DNA of 64,000 nt from Variovorax sp. WS11 (GCF_010499245.1 NZ_JAAGOW010000005.1:1-64000), one strand, 5' to 3'. Positions 46,537-55,483 are shown, counted from the stretch's first letter. Notes: generated from the letters alone by a model not told the origin. A program made the numbers and translations.

Positions 46537-46927
46537 GGGTCCGGCTCCGTCGGTTGAGTCAACAAGCCAGCATTGTGAAGGCGGCGCGGCGCACCGGTTT
46601 GCTCTGCCGCGATCAGCCACTCGCGTCGCCTGGCCGCTCGATCGTGGTCGTCAACCATGTCAACCGTGTCCATCAGTCTCCCGAGCTTCGACGCATCGGG
46701 AGCACGACAGCATCTGATCCGGTCTCGCATGCACCGCCGCAGTGACAGTTCGATCGAGACCGGTGCGCGAGCATCGGCGCGGTGCGTCCTCACCCTCTCC
46801 AGGTCTTTGCGATCCACAGAGTCAGAAGAACCGCCTCCCCTCTGAAAGCGCCCCACCCCCGCGCTCCCGCGTTCGCTGGCACGCGACCTGCTAGGCATAA
46901 CCCGTCATAACAGGTTGATCCCGCCCC
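46537..46927. other. Intergenic region before the HutC/GntR operon
   Basis: No gene can be supported in these 391 bp. The only feature near the operon start is a pair of CATAAC direct repeats, 46896-46901 and 46906-46911, one helical turn apart and about 20 bp before the regulator start. They may be regulator binding sites or part of the promoter. Confidence 0.4.
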
Positions 46928-47698
46928 ATGAATGCCATTCGCAAGTCACGGCAGCCAACGAGCGCCGACGCCCGCGTCGTGCCGATGTCGTCCGTCCCGA
47001 TGCACACGCAGATCCGCGAAATCATTCGCCGGCGTGTGCTCGACGGCACCTACCCGCCGCACTCCCAGATGCCCTCCGAGAGCCAGATGATGGAAGCCTT
47101 CTCGGTCAGCCGCATCACGATCCGCCAGGCCATGGGCGACTTGCAGAAGGAGGGCCTGATCTTCAAGGTCGCCGGCAAGGGCAGCTTCGTCGCCAAGCCC
47201 AAGGCGTTCCAGAACCTGTCGCGCCTTCAAGGCTTCGGCGAGGCCATGGGGCCTTCGGGCTACGAGACTTTTTCGCAAGTGCTCAGCACGCGGCGCGTAG
47301 CCGCCAGCGAGATCGTGGCGCGGCGGCTTCAGGTCGGGCTCGGCGAGCCCGTCTACGAGATCCAGCGGCTGCGCTACCTGAACCGCGAACCGATCTCGGT
47401 CGACCAGAGCTACTTCCCGCTGGCGCTCGGCGAACGCCTCGTGCAGGAAGACCTGGCGACGCGCGACATCTTCGTGATCCTCGAGAACGACTTCGCAAAG
47501 CACCTCACCCATGCCGACGTGCAGATCGAGGCGATCTCGGCCGACGCCTTCCTGGCCCGCCAGCTGCGCATCGAGGAAGCCTCGCCGCTGCTGCGCATCG
47601 AGCGGCTGACCTATGCCGACGAGCATCCCATCGATTTCGAGTTTCTCTACTACCGCGGCGATGCCTTCCAGTACCGCCTGCGCATCGATCGAACCTAG
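46928..47698 (+). CDS. GntR/HutC-family regulator with UTRA domain
   Basis: A 256-residue regulator: winged helix ~30-95 (Met-Pro-Ser-Glu-Ser-Gln-Met-Met; Ser-Arg-Ile-Thr-Ile-Arg-Gln-Ala) and a UTRA effector domain ~110-250 with Arg-Leu-Arg-Tyr-Leu and Asp-Gln-Ser-Tyr-Phe-Pro. HutC-type proteins usually repress the downstream operon until a pathway metabolite binds. It is the first gene of the nine-gene cluster that follows at 9 bp. Confidence 0.85.
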   Translation: MNAIRKSRQPTSADARVVPMSSVPMHTQIREIIRRRVLDGTYPPHSQMPSESQMMEAFSVSRITIRQAMGDLQKEGLIFKVAGKGSFVAKPKAFQNLSRLQGFGEAMGPSGYETFSQVLSTRRVAASEIVARRLQVGLGEPVYEIQRLRYLNREPISVDQSYFPLALGERLVQEDLATRDIFVILENDFAKHLTHADVQIEAISADAFLARQLRIEEASPLLRIERLTYADEHPIDFEFLYYRGDAFQYRLRIDRT

Positions 47699-47707
47699 GA
47701 GCTGAGC

Positions 47708-49438
47708 ATGAAGACTATCGACATGGAATTCGACCTCGTCGTCATCGGCGGCGGCACCGGCGGGCCGATGGCCGCGGTGAAGGCCAAGGAGCGCAACCCG
47801 AAGCTGCGCGTGCTGCTGATCGACAAGGCCAACGTGAAGCGCAGCGGTGCGATCTCGATGGGCATGGACGGCCTGAACAACGCCGTCATCCCGGGACATG
47901 CGACGCCCGAGCAGTACGTCAAGGAGATCACCGTGGCCAACGACGGCATCGTCGACCAGGAGGCCGTCATGGCCTACGCCGCGGGCAGCTTCGACATGAT
48001 CCAGGAGCTGGACCGCTGGGGCGTCAAGTTCGAGAAGGACGAGACCGGCGACTACTCGGTGCGCAAGGTTCACCACCTGGGCGCCTACGTGCTGCCGATG
48101 CCCGAGGGCCATCACATGAAGCGCATCCTCTACCGGCAGTTGAAGCGCGCGCGGGTGGAGATCACCAACCGAGTGGTCGTGACCCGCGTGCTGACCGGGC
48201 CGGACGGCGAGGTCGCCGCGGTGATGGGCTTCGACTGCCGCACCGCCGAGCTCTACGTGATTCGCACCAAGGCGGCGGTGATCTGTACCGGCGCCGCCGG
48301 CCGTCTCGGCCTGCCCGCATCGGGCTACCTGATGGGCACCTACGAGAACCCGACCAACTGCGGCGACGGCCATGCGATGGCCTATCACGCCGGCGCCGAC
48401 CTGGCCAACCTGGAATGCTTCCAGATCAACCCGCTGATCAAGGACTACAACGGCCCCGCCTGCGCCTACGTCACCGGGCCGCTGGGCGGCTACACGGCCA
48501 ACTCCAAGGGAGAGCGCTTCATCGAATGCGACTACTGGAGCGGGGCGATGATGCAGGAGTTCTACAACGAACTGCTGAGCGGCAACGGACCGGTGTTCCT
48601 GAAGCTCGACCACCTGGCCGAGGAAACGATCCAGGAGATCGAGACCATCCTGCACAGCAACGAGCGCCCGAGCCGGGGGCGCTTCCACGAGAAGCGCGGC
48701 AACGACTACCGCAAGCAGATGGTCGAGATGCACATCTCGGAGATCGGCTTCTGCAGCGGGCACAGCGCATCGGGCATCCACATCAACGCCCGCGGCGAGA
48801 CCTCGGTGAAGGGCCTCTACGCGGCCGGCGACTGCGCCAGCGTGCCGCACAACTACATGCTCGGGGCCTTCGTCTACGGCAAGCTGTGCGGCGAGAACGC
48901 CGCGGCTTATTGCGCCGAGGTCGGCCACGCGACGCCGGATGCCGGCGCACAGGCGGCCGAGAGCGCCCGCATCCTGGCACCGCTGCAGCGCAGCGGCGGG
49001 CTCACGCCGCACCAGATCGAGTTCAAGACACGCCGCCTGGTCAACGACTACCTGCAGCCGCCGAAGATCACCAGCAAGTACGAGATCGGCCTGCGCCGCT
49101 TTGCGGAGATCCGCGAAGACATGGAATCGATGTCGGCCGGCGATGCGCACGAGCTGATGCGGGCGATGGAGGCGCACTCCATCCTGGACTGCGCGGAGAT
49201 GGCCGCACACGCCTCGATGTTCCGAACCGAGAGCCGCTGGGGCCTGTATCACAACTACGTCGACCACCCCGAGCGCGACGACGAGAACTGGTTCTGCCAC
49301 TCGCTGCTCAGCCGCGACCCGCAGGGCCGGATGGCGCTGCGCAAGAAGGCGATCGAGCCCTACATCGTGCCGGTCGACGACGAAGAACGAACCGCCTACC
49401 AGCGCCTGCGCGTCGCGAGCAGCGCCGAGGCCGCTTGA
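47708..49438 (+). CDS. AprA/fumarate-reductase-like flavoprotein
   Basis: A 576-residue flavoprotein of the fumarate reductase/succinate dehydrogenase/APS reductase alpha family. FAD motif Val-Ile-Gly-Gly-Gly-Thr-Gly-Gly-Pro-Met-Ala-Ala near residue 12, Val-Lys-Arg-Ser-Gly-Ala-Ile-Ser-Met-Gly-Met-Asp-Gly, Cys-Thr-Gly-Ala-Ala-Gly-Arg-Leu-Gly and a late Leu-Tyr-Ala-Ala-Gly-Asp. No covalent-flavin or membrane-anchor partner is encoded; instead a small two-cluster ferredoxin follows at 16 bp, like AprB. No other sulfate reduction genes are present, so the reaction is unknown: a reductase or dehydrogenase on the imported compound is the safest reading. Confidence 0.8.
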   Translation: MKTIDMEFDLVVIGGGTGGPMAAVKAKERNPKLRVLLIDKANVKRSGAISMGMDGLNNAVIPGHATPEQYVKEITVANDGIVDQEAVMAYAAGSFDMIQELDRWGVKFEKDETGDYSVRKVHHLGAYVLPMPEGHHMKRILYRQLKRARVEITNRVVVTRVLTGPDGEVAAVMGFDCRTAELYVIRTKAAVICTGAAGRLGLPASGYLMGTYENPTNCGDGHAMAYHAGADLANLECFQINPLIKDYNGPACAYVTGPLGGYTANSKGERFIECDYWSGAMMQEFYNELLSGNGPVFLKLDHLAEETIQEIETILHSNERPSRGRFHEKRGNDYRKQMVEMHISEIGFCSGHSASGIHINARGETSVKGLYAAGDCASVPHNYMLGAFVYGKLCGENAAAYCAEVGHATPDAGAQAAESARILAPLQRSGGLTPHQIEFKTRRLVNDYLQPPKITSKYEIGLRRFAEIREDMESMSAGDAHELMRAMEAHSILDCAEMAAHASMFRTESRWGLYHNYVDHPERDDENWFCHSLLSRDPQGRMALRKKAIEPYIVPVDDEERTAYQRLRVASSAEAA

Positions 49439-49454
49439 ACCAGGAGCCCCACGA

Positions 49455-49688
49455 ATGACCACCGCCGCCACCCTCACCCAGGTCCCCGTCCGCGTGGACG
49501 AATCCAAATGCATCGCCGAGAAGGGCTGCACCGTCTGCGTCGACGTCTGCCCGCTCGACGTGCTGGCCATCGACATGTTGACGAAGAAGGCCTACATGAA
49601 GTTCGACGAGTGCTGGTACTGCCTGCCCTGCGAGCAGGACTGCCCGACGGGCGCGATCAGCGTCGACATCCCCTACCTGCTGCGCTGA
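49455..49688 (+). CDS. Small 2x[4Fe-4S] ferredoxin (AprB-like)
   Basis: A 77-residue protein with eight cysteines in two clusters: a Cys-x5-Cys-x2-Cys-x3-Cys-Pro set in the first third and a Cys-x2-Cys-x2-Cys-x3-Cys-Pro set near the C-terminus. It is about half the length of canonical AprB and lacks its C-terminal extension. Probably the obligate electron partner of the flavoprotein encoded just upstream. Confidence 0.82.
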   Translation: MTTAATLTQVPVRVDESKCIAEKGCTVCVDVCPLDVLAIDMLTKKAYMKFDECWYCLPCEQDCPTGAISVDIPYLLR

Positions 49689-49698
49689 AGGGGCCGCC

Positions 49699-50670
49699 AT
49701 GGAAACCGGACTCAACAGCTTCGCCGAAAGACTGGCCGATGCCGACGCCGCCGTGCGGCGCCTGGCGGTGATCGACCTGCCCTACAGCGACGAGGACGAC
49801 ATCGTGCCGCTGCTGCTGCCGCGCCTGGCCGACAGCGACGCGCTGGTGCGCGCGGAGGCCGTGCGGGCGCTCGAAGGCTTCGAGCAGACCGAGGTCGTGC
49901 AGGCGCTGGCGCCGATGCTGCTCGACGCCGACGCCGAGGTGCGCAAGGCGGCCGGGGCCGTGCTCGCCGAACTGAAGGAGGGCGCGTCGGCCGCGCCCCT
50001 GCTGCCGCTGCTGCTCGACGCCGGCGCCGAAGTGCGCGCCCTCGCCTTCCATGCCATTCGCGCGCTGCGCTCGCCGCAGGCCTTCGAGCCCGCCATGCAT
50101 TCGCTGCGCGACCCCGATGCGGCCGTGCGCCGCGAGGCGGTCGGCGTGCTCGGCTACCTCAAGGACCCGGCAGCCATCGGCGACCTCGCCGAAGTGGCGG
50201 CCAACGACCCCGACATCGAGGTGCGCCGCATCGCGGTGGGCGCCCTCGGCTACGCCAGCACCGTCAGCGTGCTGCCGGCCCTGACGCGCGCCCTCGCCGA
50301 CGGCGGATGGATGGTGCGCGAGGAAGCGGCGCAGACCATCGGCAAGCTGCGCCTGTCGCCGGCCATCCCCGAACTCGTGCATGCGATGCAGGACGACTAC
50401 TGGCAGGTGCGCGTCAAGGCCGCGCGCAGCCTGGGCCTGCTCAAGGCCGAGGCCGGCCTGCCTTCGCTGGTGGCGTCGCTCGCGCACACCATCAGCAACC
50501 TGCGCAAGGAGGCGGTGATCGCCCTGGGCGAGATCGGCGATACGCGCGCCATCGCGCCGCTGGAGGCCGCGCTCGCCGACCCCGATCCGGACGTGCGCAA
50601 GCTGGCGCGCCTGGCGTTGACGGCCATCGGCCTGGCACAGAAGGCCAGGCGCGAGGGAGCTTCGTCATGA
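49699..50670 (+). CDS. HEAT-repeat protein
   Basis: A 323-residue all-helical protein made of about nine to ten ~31-residue HEAT repeats. The motif Asp-x-Asp-Ala-x-Val-Arg-x-x-Ala-x-x-Ala-Leu recurs almost end to end, for example Asp-Ser-Asp-Ala-Leu-Val-Arg-Ala-Glu-Ala and Asp-Pro-Asp-Pro-Asp-Val-Arg-Lys-Leu-Ala. No catalytic residues. Encoded between two ferredoxins, it probably scaffolds or docks the flavoprotein-ferredoxin complex; phycocyanobilin-lyase-type annotations of such repeats should not be taken literally. Confidence 0.83.
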   Translation: METGLNSFAERLADADAAVRRLAVIDLPYSDEDDIVPLLLPRLADSDALVRAEAVRALEGFEQTEVVQALAPMLLDADAEVRKAAGAVLAELKEGASAAPLLPLLLDAGAEVRALAFHAIRALRSPQAFEPAMHSLRDPDAAVRREAVGVLGYLKDPAAIGDLAEVAANDPDIEVRRIAVGALGYASTVSVLPALTRALADGGWMVREEAAQTIGKLRLSPAIPELVHAMQDDYWQVRVKAARSLGLLKAEAGLPSLVASLAHTISNLRKEAVIALGEIGDTRAIAPLEAALADPDPDVRKLARLALTAIGLAQKARREGASS

Positions 50671-50996
50671 CCTTCGTCGTCACCGAAGCCTGCATCCGCT
50701 GCAAGTACACCGACTGCGTGAGCGTCTGCCCGGTCGACTGCTTTCACGAGGGGCCGAACTTCCTGGTGATCGACCCGGACGTGTGCATCGACTGCGCCGT
50801 CTGCGCGCCCGAGTGCCCGGTCGGCGCGATCGTTGCGGACACCGGCGTTCCTGCGGGTCAGGAGCACTTCGTCGAGATGAACGCCCGCTATGCCGCGCAA
50901 TGGCCCGTCATCAGCCAGGCGCGCGAGCCCTTGCCGGATGCCGAGCAGTGGGCCTCGGTGAGCAGCAAGCTCGACCATCTTTCAGAACCCGCCTGA
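50667..50996 (+). CDS. Ferredoxin, 7Fe (FdxA-like)
   Basis: A 109-residue ferredoxin with the FdxA/FdI pattern: Cys-Ile-Arg-Cys-Lys-Tyr-Thr-Asp-Cys-Val-Ser-Val-Cys-Pro-Val-Asp-Cys and Cys-Ile-Asp-Cys-Ala-Val-Cys-Ala-Pro-Glu-Cys-Pro. This fits one [3Fe-4S] and one [4Fe-4S] cluster plus the usual C-terminal helix. Starts within the HEAT gene stop (ATGA). It likely links the NADPH reductase at 54667 to the flavoprotein module. Confidence 0.85.
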   Translation: MTFVVTEACIRCKYTDCVSVCPVDCFHEGPNFLVIDPDVCIDCAVCAPECPVGAIVADTGVPAGQEHFVEMNARYAAQWPVISQAREPLPDAEQWASVSSKLDHLSEPA

Positions 50997-51038
50997 GCCC
51001 ATCGAACCCCTCTTCCAAACCCCACGGAGAACCAGTCC

Positions 51039-52457
51039 ATGAAGCACCTCATCTTGCGAATCGGCGCGGTCCTGGCGCTCGCCCTGACCGTTGCCCTGCC
51101 GGCCCTGGCGCGGCAGGAAGTGGTCATCGGCATCGGCACGCAGAACACGACGACGAACACCGTCACCGGCGGCGTCGTGCTCAAGGAAATGAAGCTCATC
51201 GAGAAGTACCTGCCCAAGGCCGGCAAGTACAAGGACATCGACTTCAAGCTCGACTGGCAGAACTTCACCTCCGGCCCGCCGATCACCAACGGCATGATGG
51301 CCAAGAAGCTGCACATCGGCATGATGGGCGACTACCCGCTGCTGGTGAACGGCGCCACCGGCCAGGCGCAGCCGGGCAACGAAACGCTGCTCGTCGCCAT
51401 CATTGCGTACAACGCCTTCGGCTCGGGCAACGGCGTGGTGGTGCACAAGGATTCGCCCTACTACGACCTGGCCGATCTCAAGGGCAAGCTGATCTCGGTG
51501 CCCTTCGGCTCGGCGGCCCACGGCATGGTGCTGCAAGCCATGCAGACCCGCGGCTGGAAGGACGACTACTGGAACCTCGTGAGCCAGAGCCCCGAGGTCG
51601 GCACGACCAACCTGCAGGAAAAGAAGATCGAAGCGCACGCCGATTTCGTTCCCTTTGCCGACCTGCTGCCCTACCGCGGCTTCGCCCGCAAGATCTTCGA
51701 CGGCGCCGAGACCAAGGTGCCCACCTTCCACGGCGTGGTGGTGCGCAAGGACTTCGCGGCCGAATACCCCGAGGTGGTGGTCGCCTACATCAAGGCGCTG
51801 ATCGAGGCCAACACCTGGGTGCGCAGCAACCCGACGGCCGCCGCCGCGAAGATCGAGGAGTGGACGCGGATCGAAAAGGAAGTGGCCTACCTCTACCTGG
51901 GCCCCGGCGGCATCCACACGCTCGATCCGACCATCAAGCCGCGGTGGCTGGAGACCATCAAGACCGGCCACGAGGTGCTCACCCGCCTGAACCGCGTCAA
52001 GCCGCTCGACATCAACGCCTGGGTCGACGAGAGCTACGTGCGGCAGGCCTACAAGGAGCTGAAGCTCGACTACGACGCGCAGAAGCAGACGCTCGCCAAC
52101 TACGACATCAGCGGCACCGACGCGCTGTGCAAGACCCCCATCACGCGCCCGAAGGAAGCCGGCGAGGTCTGGATCGAGGGCGCGCCGATCGCCGCCTACG
52201 CCTCGCCGGCCTGCACCCTGGCCGCGATCAACAAGGCCCAGGGCGAGAACAGAAAAGTCAGGGTCGCCTATCTCAACGACAAGACGCTGGGCATCAAGCT
52301 GTTTGCCGACAAGGCCTTCTACGCGGTGAGCACCAGCGATCCGCGCAAGCCCCAGATCGTGCCCTTCCTGCTCCGCAAGGATGCGCAGGCCGAGGCGGCT
52401 GCCATCGGCGGCAAGCTGGCCACCTACACCGAAGCGCTTGCCGCGGCCGGCCTCTGA
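51039..52457 (+). CDS. NitT/TauT-type ABC substrate-binding protein with C-terminal extension
   Basis: A 472-residue periplasmic protein with a Sec signal (Ala-Leu-Ala after ~24 residues) and an NMT1/SsuA-like binding domain to about 340 (Met-Met-Gly-Asp-Tyr-Pro-Leu-Leu; Val-Pro-Phe-Gly-Ser-Ala-Ala-His-Gly). Family members usually have 310-350 residues. The extra ~130 residues contain two cysteines and end Gly-Gly-Lys-Leu-Ala-Thr-Tyr-Thr-Glu-Ala-Leu-Ala, faintly like the end of NosL-type metal-binding domains. Ligand unknown, probably a small anion related to the operon substrate. Confidence 0.8.
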   Translation: MKHLILRIGAVLALALTVALPALARQEVVIGIGTQNTTTNTVTGGVVLKEMKLIEKYLPKAGKYKDIDFKLDWQNFTSGPPITNGMMAKKLHIGMMGDYPLLVNGATGQAQPGNETLLVAIIAYNAFGSGNGVVVHKDSPYYDLADLKGKLISVPFGSAAHGMVLQAMQTRGWKDDYWNLVSQSPEVGTTNLQEKKIEAHADFVPFADLLPYRGFARKIFDGAETKVPTFHGVVVRKDFAAEYPEVVVAYIKALIEANTWVRSNPTAAAAKIEEWTRIEKEVAYLYLGPGGIHTLDPTIKPRWLETIKTGHEVLTRLNRVKPLDINAWVDESYVRQAYKELKLDYDAQKQTLANYDISGTDALCKTPITRPKEAGEVWIEGAPIAAYASPACTLAAINKAQGENRKVRVAYLNDKTLGIKLFADKAFYAVSTSDPRKPQIVPFLLRKDAQAEAAAIGGKLATYTEALAAAGL

Positions 52458-52472
52458 ACCGGAAGGCCCACG

Positions 52473-53462
52473 ATGTCCACTGCCACGCAACGCCTGTTCC
52501 ATGAAGTGCCGGCCCATGAACTGGCGGGCCATGAAGTACCGGTGCCCGGCGATCTCGCGCAGGCTGCGCCCGCACGCGGTCTGGCCCGCCCCGATGAGAT
52601 CCTGCGCCCGCTGCCCGTCCCGCCGTCGGCCACGGTGGCGCTGAGCCCCGCCGAGCGCGGCTGGCAGGCCGTTCGCCAGCATGCGCCCGCCTATTTGATG
52701 GGGGCCTGCTCGCTCCTGGGCATCGTGCTCTTCTGGCATCTCGCCACCACCTACCGGCTGGACTTCTACGTGCGCTTCACCAACATCCCGACGCCGATGG
52801 AGGTGCTCGCCAAGGTGATCGAAGTCAACGGCTCGCCGAAGTTCATCAAGAACGTGAGCGTGAGCCTGCGGCGCATCTTTCTCGGCTTCGCGATCGCCAC
52901 GGTGCTCGGCGTGGCGCTGGGCCTGCTCATCGGCCGCTACCGGCTGACGCGCGGCTTCCTGTTTCCGGCGATGGAAGTCTTCCGCCCCATCCCGGCGATC
53001 GCCTGGGTGCCCATCTCCATCATGCTGTGGCCCGACAACGAGGTGAGCATCGTCTTCATCACCTTCATCGGCGCGTTCTTCCCGATCCTGCTGAACACCA
53101 TCAGCGGCGTGCAGGCGGTGGACGGCGTGCTGCTGCGCGCGAGCCAGTGCCTGGGCGCGCGCGAGCGTCAGATCATGTGGTACGTGGTGCTTCCCGGCGC
53201 GGCGCCGCAGATCTTCACCGGCTTGGCCGTGGGCATGGGGGTGGCCTGGGTCTCGCTGATCGCCGCGGAGATGATCTCCGGCCAGTTCGGCATCGGCTAC
53301 TTCACCTGGGAGGCTTACTCGCTGATCTCGTACCCCGAGATCGTGCTGGGCATGATCACCATCGGCGTGCTGGGCCTGCTGTGCAGCGGACTGATCCGCT
53401 TCGTCGGGAAATCGATGATGCCGTGGCTGAGCTATGGCGCGCGCGCCGGGAGCAATCCATGA
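52473..53462 (+). CDS. NitT/TauT-type ABC permease
   Basis: A 329-residue membrane protein with a long, Pro/Ala-rich cytosolic N-terminus (~70 residues, containing repeated His-Glu-Val-Pro and Ala-His-Glu) before the first of about six helices, and a BPD_transp_1 motif near residue 225. SsuC/TauC proteins are usually ~260 residues, so the N-terminus is unusually long. It overlaps the ATPase gene by 4 bp. Confidence 0.85.
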   Translation: MSTATQRLFHEVPAHELAGHEVPVPGDLAQAAPARGLARPDEILRPLPVPPSATVALSPAERGWQAVRQHAPAYLMGACSLLGIVLFWHLATTYRLDFYVRFTNIPTPMEVLAKVIEVNGSPKFIKNVSVSLRRIFLGFAIATVLGVALGLLIGRYRLTRGFLFPAMEVFRPIPAIAWVPISIMLWPDNEVSIVFITFIGAFFPILLNTISGVQAVDGVLLRASQCLGARERQIMWYVVLPGAAPQIFTGLAVGMGVAWVSLIAAEMISGQFGIGYFTWEAYSLISYPEIVLGMITIGVLGLLCSGLIRFVGKSMMPWLSYGARAGSNP

Positions 53463-54328
53463 GCGCCGCTGACAGCGCCCGCAAGGGGCATGTGCAGATC
53501 CGCGACGTGTCGGTGCGCTTCGGCACGAAGGGCCAGATGACCGAAGCCGCGAGCCGCGTGTCGCTGGAAGTCAAGCCCGGCGAGTTCGTCAGCGTCATCG
53601 GCCCGTCGGGCTGCGGCAAGTCCACGCTGCTGAACATCGTGGCCGGCTTCATTCGGCCCAGCGACGGCGAAGCCCTGCTCGACGACAAGCCCATCGGCGG
53701 ACCCGGTGCGGACCGCGGCGTGGTGTTCCAGCAGTATTCCCTGTTCCCCTGGATGACCGTGCGCAAGAACGTCGAGTTCGGGCTGAAGATGCAGGGCCTG
53801 GGCCAGAACCAGCGCGAGTCGGCCGCGCGCTCGCTGCTCGGCATGACCGGCCTGCTCTCGTTCGAGAACCACTACCCCGACCAGCTGTCGGGCGGCATGA
53901 AGCAGCGCGTGGGGATCGTGCGCGCGCTGGCGACCAGCCCGCAGGTGCTGCTGATGGACGAGCCTTTCGGCGCGCTCGATTCGCAGACCCGCGCGGTGAT
54001 GCAGGAAATCCTCACCAACATGTGGCAACAGCTGCAGCTGTCGGTGCTGTTCATCACCCACGACATCGAGGAGGCGATCTTTCTCTCCGAGAAGGTCTAC
54101 GTGATGACGGCGCGCCCGGGGCGCATCAAGGCCGAGGTTCCCATTCCGCTGCCGCGCCCGCGCACGCCGGAGATGACGGCTTCGCCCACCTTCCAGGCGC
54201 TCGTGCGGCAGCTCAAGGCCTTGATCCGCGAAGAGAGCCTGGCCGCCATGGGCGGCGAGCTCGGCAGCGGCGGGCTGCAGGGCATGGACCACCACTTCGG
54301 CCGCGACGGGATGAAGGCGCTGACATGA
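53459..54328 (+). CDS. NitT/TauT-type ABC ATPase
   Basis: A 289-residue ATPase with Gly-Pro-Ser-Gly-Cys-Gly-Lys-Ser-Thr (Walker A), Gln-Gln-Tyr-Ser-Leu-Phe-Pro-Trp (Q-loop), Leu-Ser-Gly-Gly-Met-Lys-Gln-Arg and Leu-Leu-Met-Asp-Glu-Pro-Phe-Gly-Ala-Leu-Asp. A ~30-residue Gly/His-containing tail follows. Completes the importer with the two preceding genes and overlaps the DUF971 gene by 4 bp. Confidence 0.87.
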   Translation: MSAADSARKGHVQIRDVSVRFGTKGQMTEAASRVSLEVKPGEFVSVIGPSGCGKSTLLNIVAGFIRPSDGEALLDDKPIGGPGADRGVVFQQYSLFPWMTVRKNVEFGLKMQGLGQNQRESAARSLLGMTGLLSFENHYPDQLSGGMKQRVGIVRALATSPQVLLMDEPFGALDSQTRAVMQEILTNMWQQLQLSVLFITHDIEEAIFLSEKVYVMTARPGRIKAEVPIPLPRPRTPEMTASPTFQALVRQLKALIREESLAAMGGELGSGGLQGMDHHFGRDGMKALT

Positions 54329-54654
54329 GCGAAGCGCCGCCCTCGCTGGAGGCTCATCCCTTCCCCATCGACATCGTCGACCACCAGGCCAGCGGCGTGC
54401 TCGAGCTGCGCTGGCAGGACGGGAGCGCGAGCCGGCTGGCGCACGGGCTGCTGCGCGCCCGCTGCCGTTGCGCGGCCTGCGAACAGTCGTACCGCGAGCG
54501 TGGCAGCCATCCCGAAGCTGCGTCGTCGATCCGCCTCGCGGCGATCCACGCCGTGTCGGACAAGGGCCTGAACCTCGTGTTCTCCGACGGGCACGGGCGC
54601 GGCATCTTTCCCTGGGCCTATCTGCGCGAGCTCGGCCTTTCCGCAACTTCCTGA
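54325..54654 (+). CDS. DUF971 (GBBH-like N-terminal) protein
   Basis: A 109-residue DUF971 domain protein with Leu-Glu-Leu-Arg-Trp-Gln-Asp-Gly and Cys-Arg-Cys-Ala-Ala-Cys-Glu, resembling the N-terminal zinc-binding part of gamma-butyrobetaine hydroxylases. DUF971 proteins are often encoded with iron-sulfur assembly or redox genes, so a role in cluster delivery to the ferredoxins of this operon is possible. The start overlaps the ABC ATPase stop. Confidence 0.8.
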   Translation: MSEAPPSLEAHPFPIDIVDHQASGVLELRWQDGSASRLAHGLLRARCRCAACEQSYRERGSHPEAASSIRLAAIHAVSDKGLNLVFSDGHGRGIFPWAYLRELGLSATS

Positions 54655-54666
54655 CCCCCCGTTCCC

Positions 54667-55443
54667 ATGTCCCAACTCGCCACCGAACGCGTGCTGCATG
54701 TCCACCACTGGAACGACACGCTCTTCTCGTTTCGCACCACGCGCGACCCCGGATTGCGTTTCCGCAACGGGCACTTCGTGATGCTCGGCTTGCCGGTCGA
54801 AGGCAAGCCGCTGATGCGCGCCTACAGCGTCGCGAGCGCGAACCACGACGAGCATCTCGAGTTCTTCAGCATCAAGGTGTCCAACGGGCCGCTGACTTCG
54901 CGCCTGCAGCACCTGCGACCGGGCGACGAGGTGATCGTCGGGCGCAAGCCGGTCGGCAGCCTGGTGCTGGACGACCTGCGGCCCGGCCGGCACCTCTACC
55001 TGCTGTCCACAGGCACCGGCCTGGCGCCGTTCATCAGCATCATTCAGGACCCCGAGACCTACGAGCGCTTCGAGAAGGTGGTGCTGATCCACGGCGTGCG
55101 GCAGGTCAGCGAGCTGGCCTACGCACGCTTCATCGAGCACGAGCTGCCGAACAACGAGTACATCGGCGAGACGGTGCGCGACAAGCTGGTCTACTACCCC
55201 ACCGTCACCCGCGAGCCCTTCCGCCACCAGGGCCGGCTCACCGAGATCATCGAATCGGGCCGGCTGTTCGGCGACATCGGGCTGCCGCCGCTCGACCCCG
55301 CGGTCGACCGCGCCATGATCTGCGGCAGCGCCGCGATGCTGGCCGACAGTTGCAAGCTGCTCGATGCGCGCGGCTTCCATATCAGCCCGCGCCAGGGCGA
55401 GCCGGGCGACTACGTGATCGAGCGCGCCTTCGTCGAGAAATAG
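54667..55443 (+). CDS. Ferredoxin-NADP reductase (Fpr type)
   Basis: A 258-residue FNR with FAD motif Arg-Ala-Tyr-Ser-Val-Ala near residue 52, Val-Gly-Arg-Lys-Pro, NADP motif Leu-Ser-Thr-Gly-Thr-Gly-Leu-Ala-Pro-Phe near 115 and the typical proteobacterial C-terminus Phe-Val-Glu-Lys. Many Burkholderiales carry a stand-alone fpr; here it closes an operon with two ferredoxins, which suggests it supplies NADPH electrons to the flavoprotein at 47708. It may alternatively be the housekeeping copy. Confidence 0.87.
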   Translation: MSQLATERVLHVHHWNDTLFSFRTTRDPGLRFRNGHFVMLGLPVEGKPLMRAYSVASANHDEHLEFFSIKVSNGPLTSRLQHLRPGDEVIVGRKPVGSLVLDDLRPGRHLYLLSTGTGLAPFISIIQDPETYERFEKVVLIHGVRQVSELAYARFIEHELPNNEYIGETVRDKLVYYPTVTREPFRHQGRLTEIIESGRLFGDIGLPPLDPAVDRAMICGSAAMLADSCKLLDARGFHISPRQGEPGDYVIERAFVEK

Positions 55444-55483
55444 CGTGTCCATCGCCGACGCGCTGCGCGCAGGTCAGAAACGT

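Noticed and set aside
46946..49576. 876-codon minus-strand open frame
   Set aside because: Antisense to the GntR regulator and flavoprotein genes, which have unmistakable motifs; composition is shadow-like.
47708..49688. Genuine dissimilatory APS reductase (AprAB)
   Set aside because: No sat, dsr, qmo or sox genes in the window, small subunit far shorter than AprB, and an unusual HEAT/ferredoxin context.
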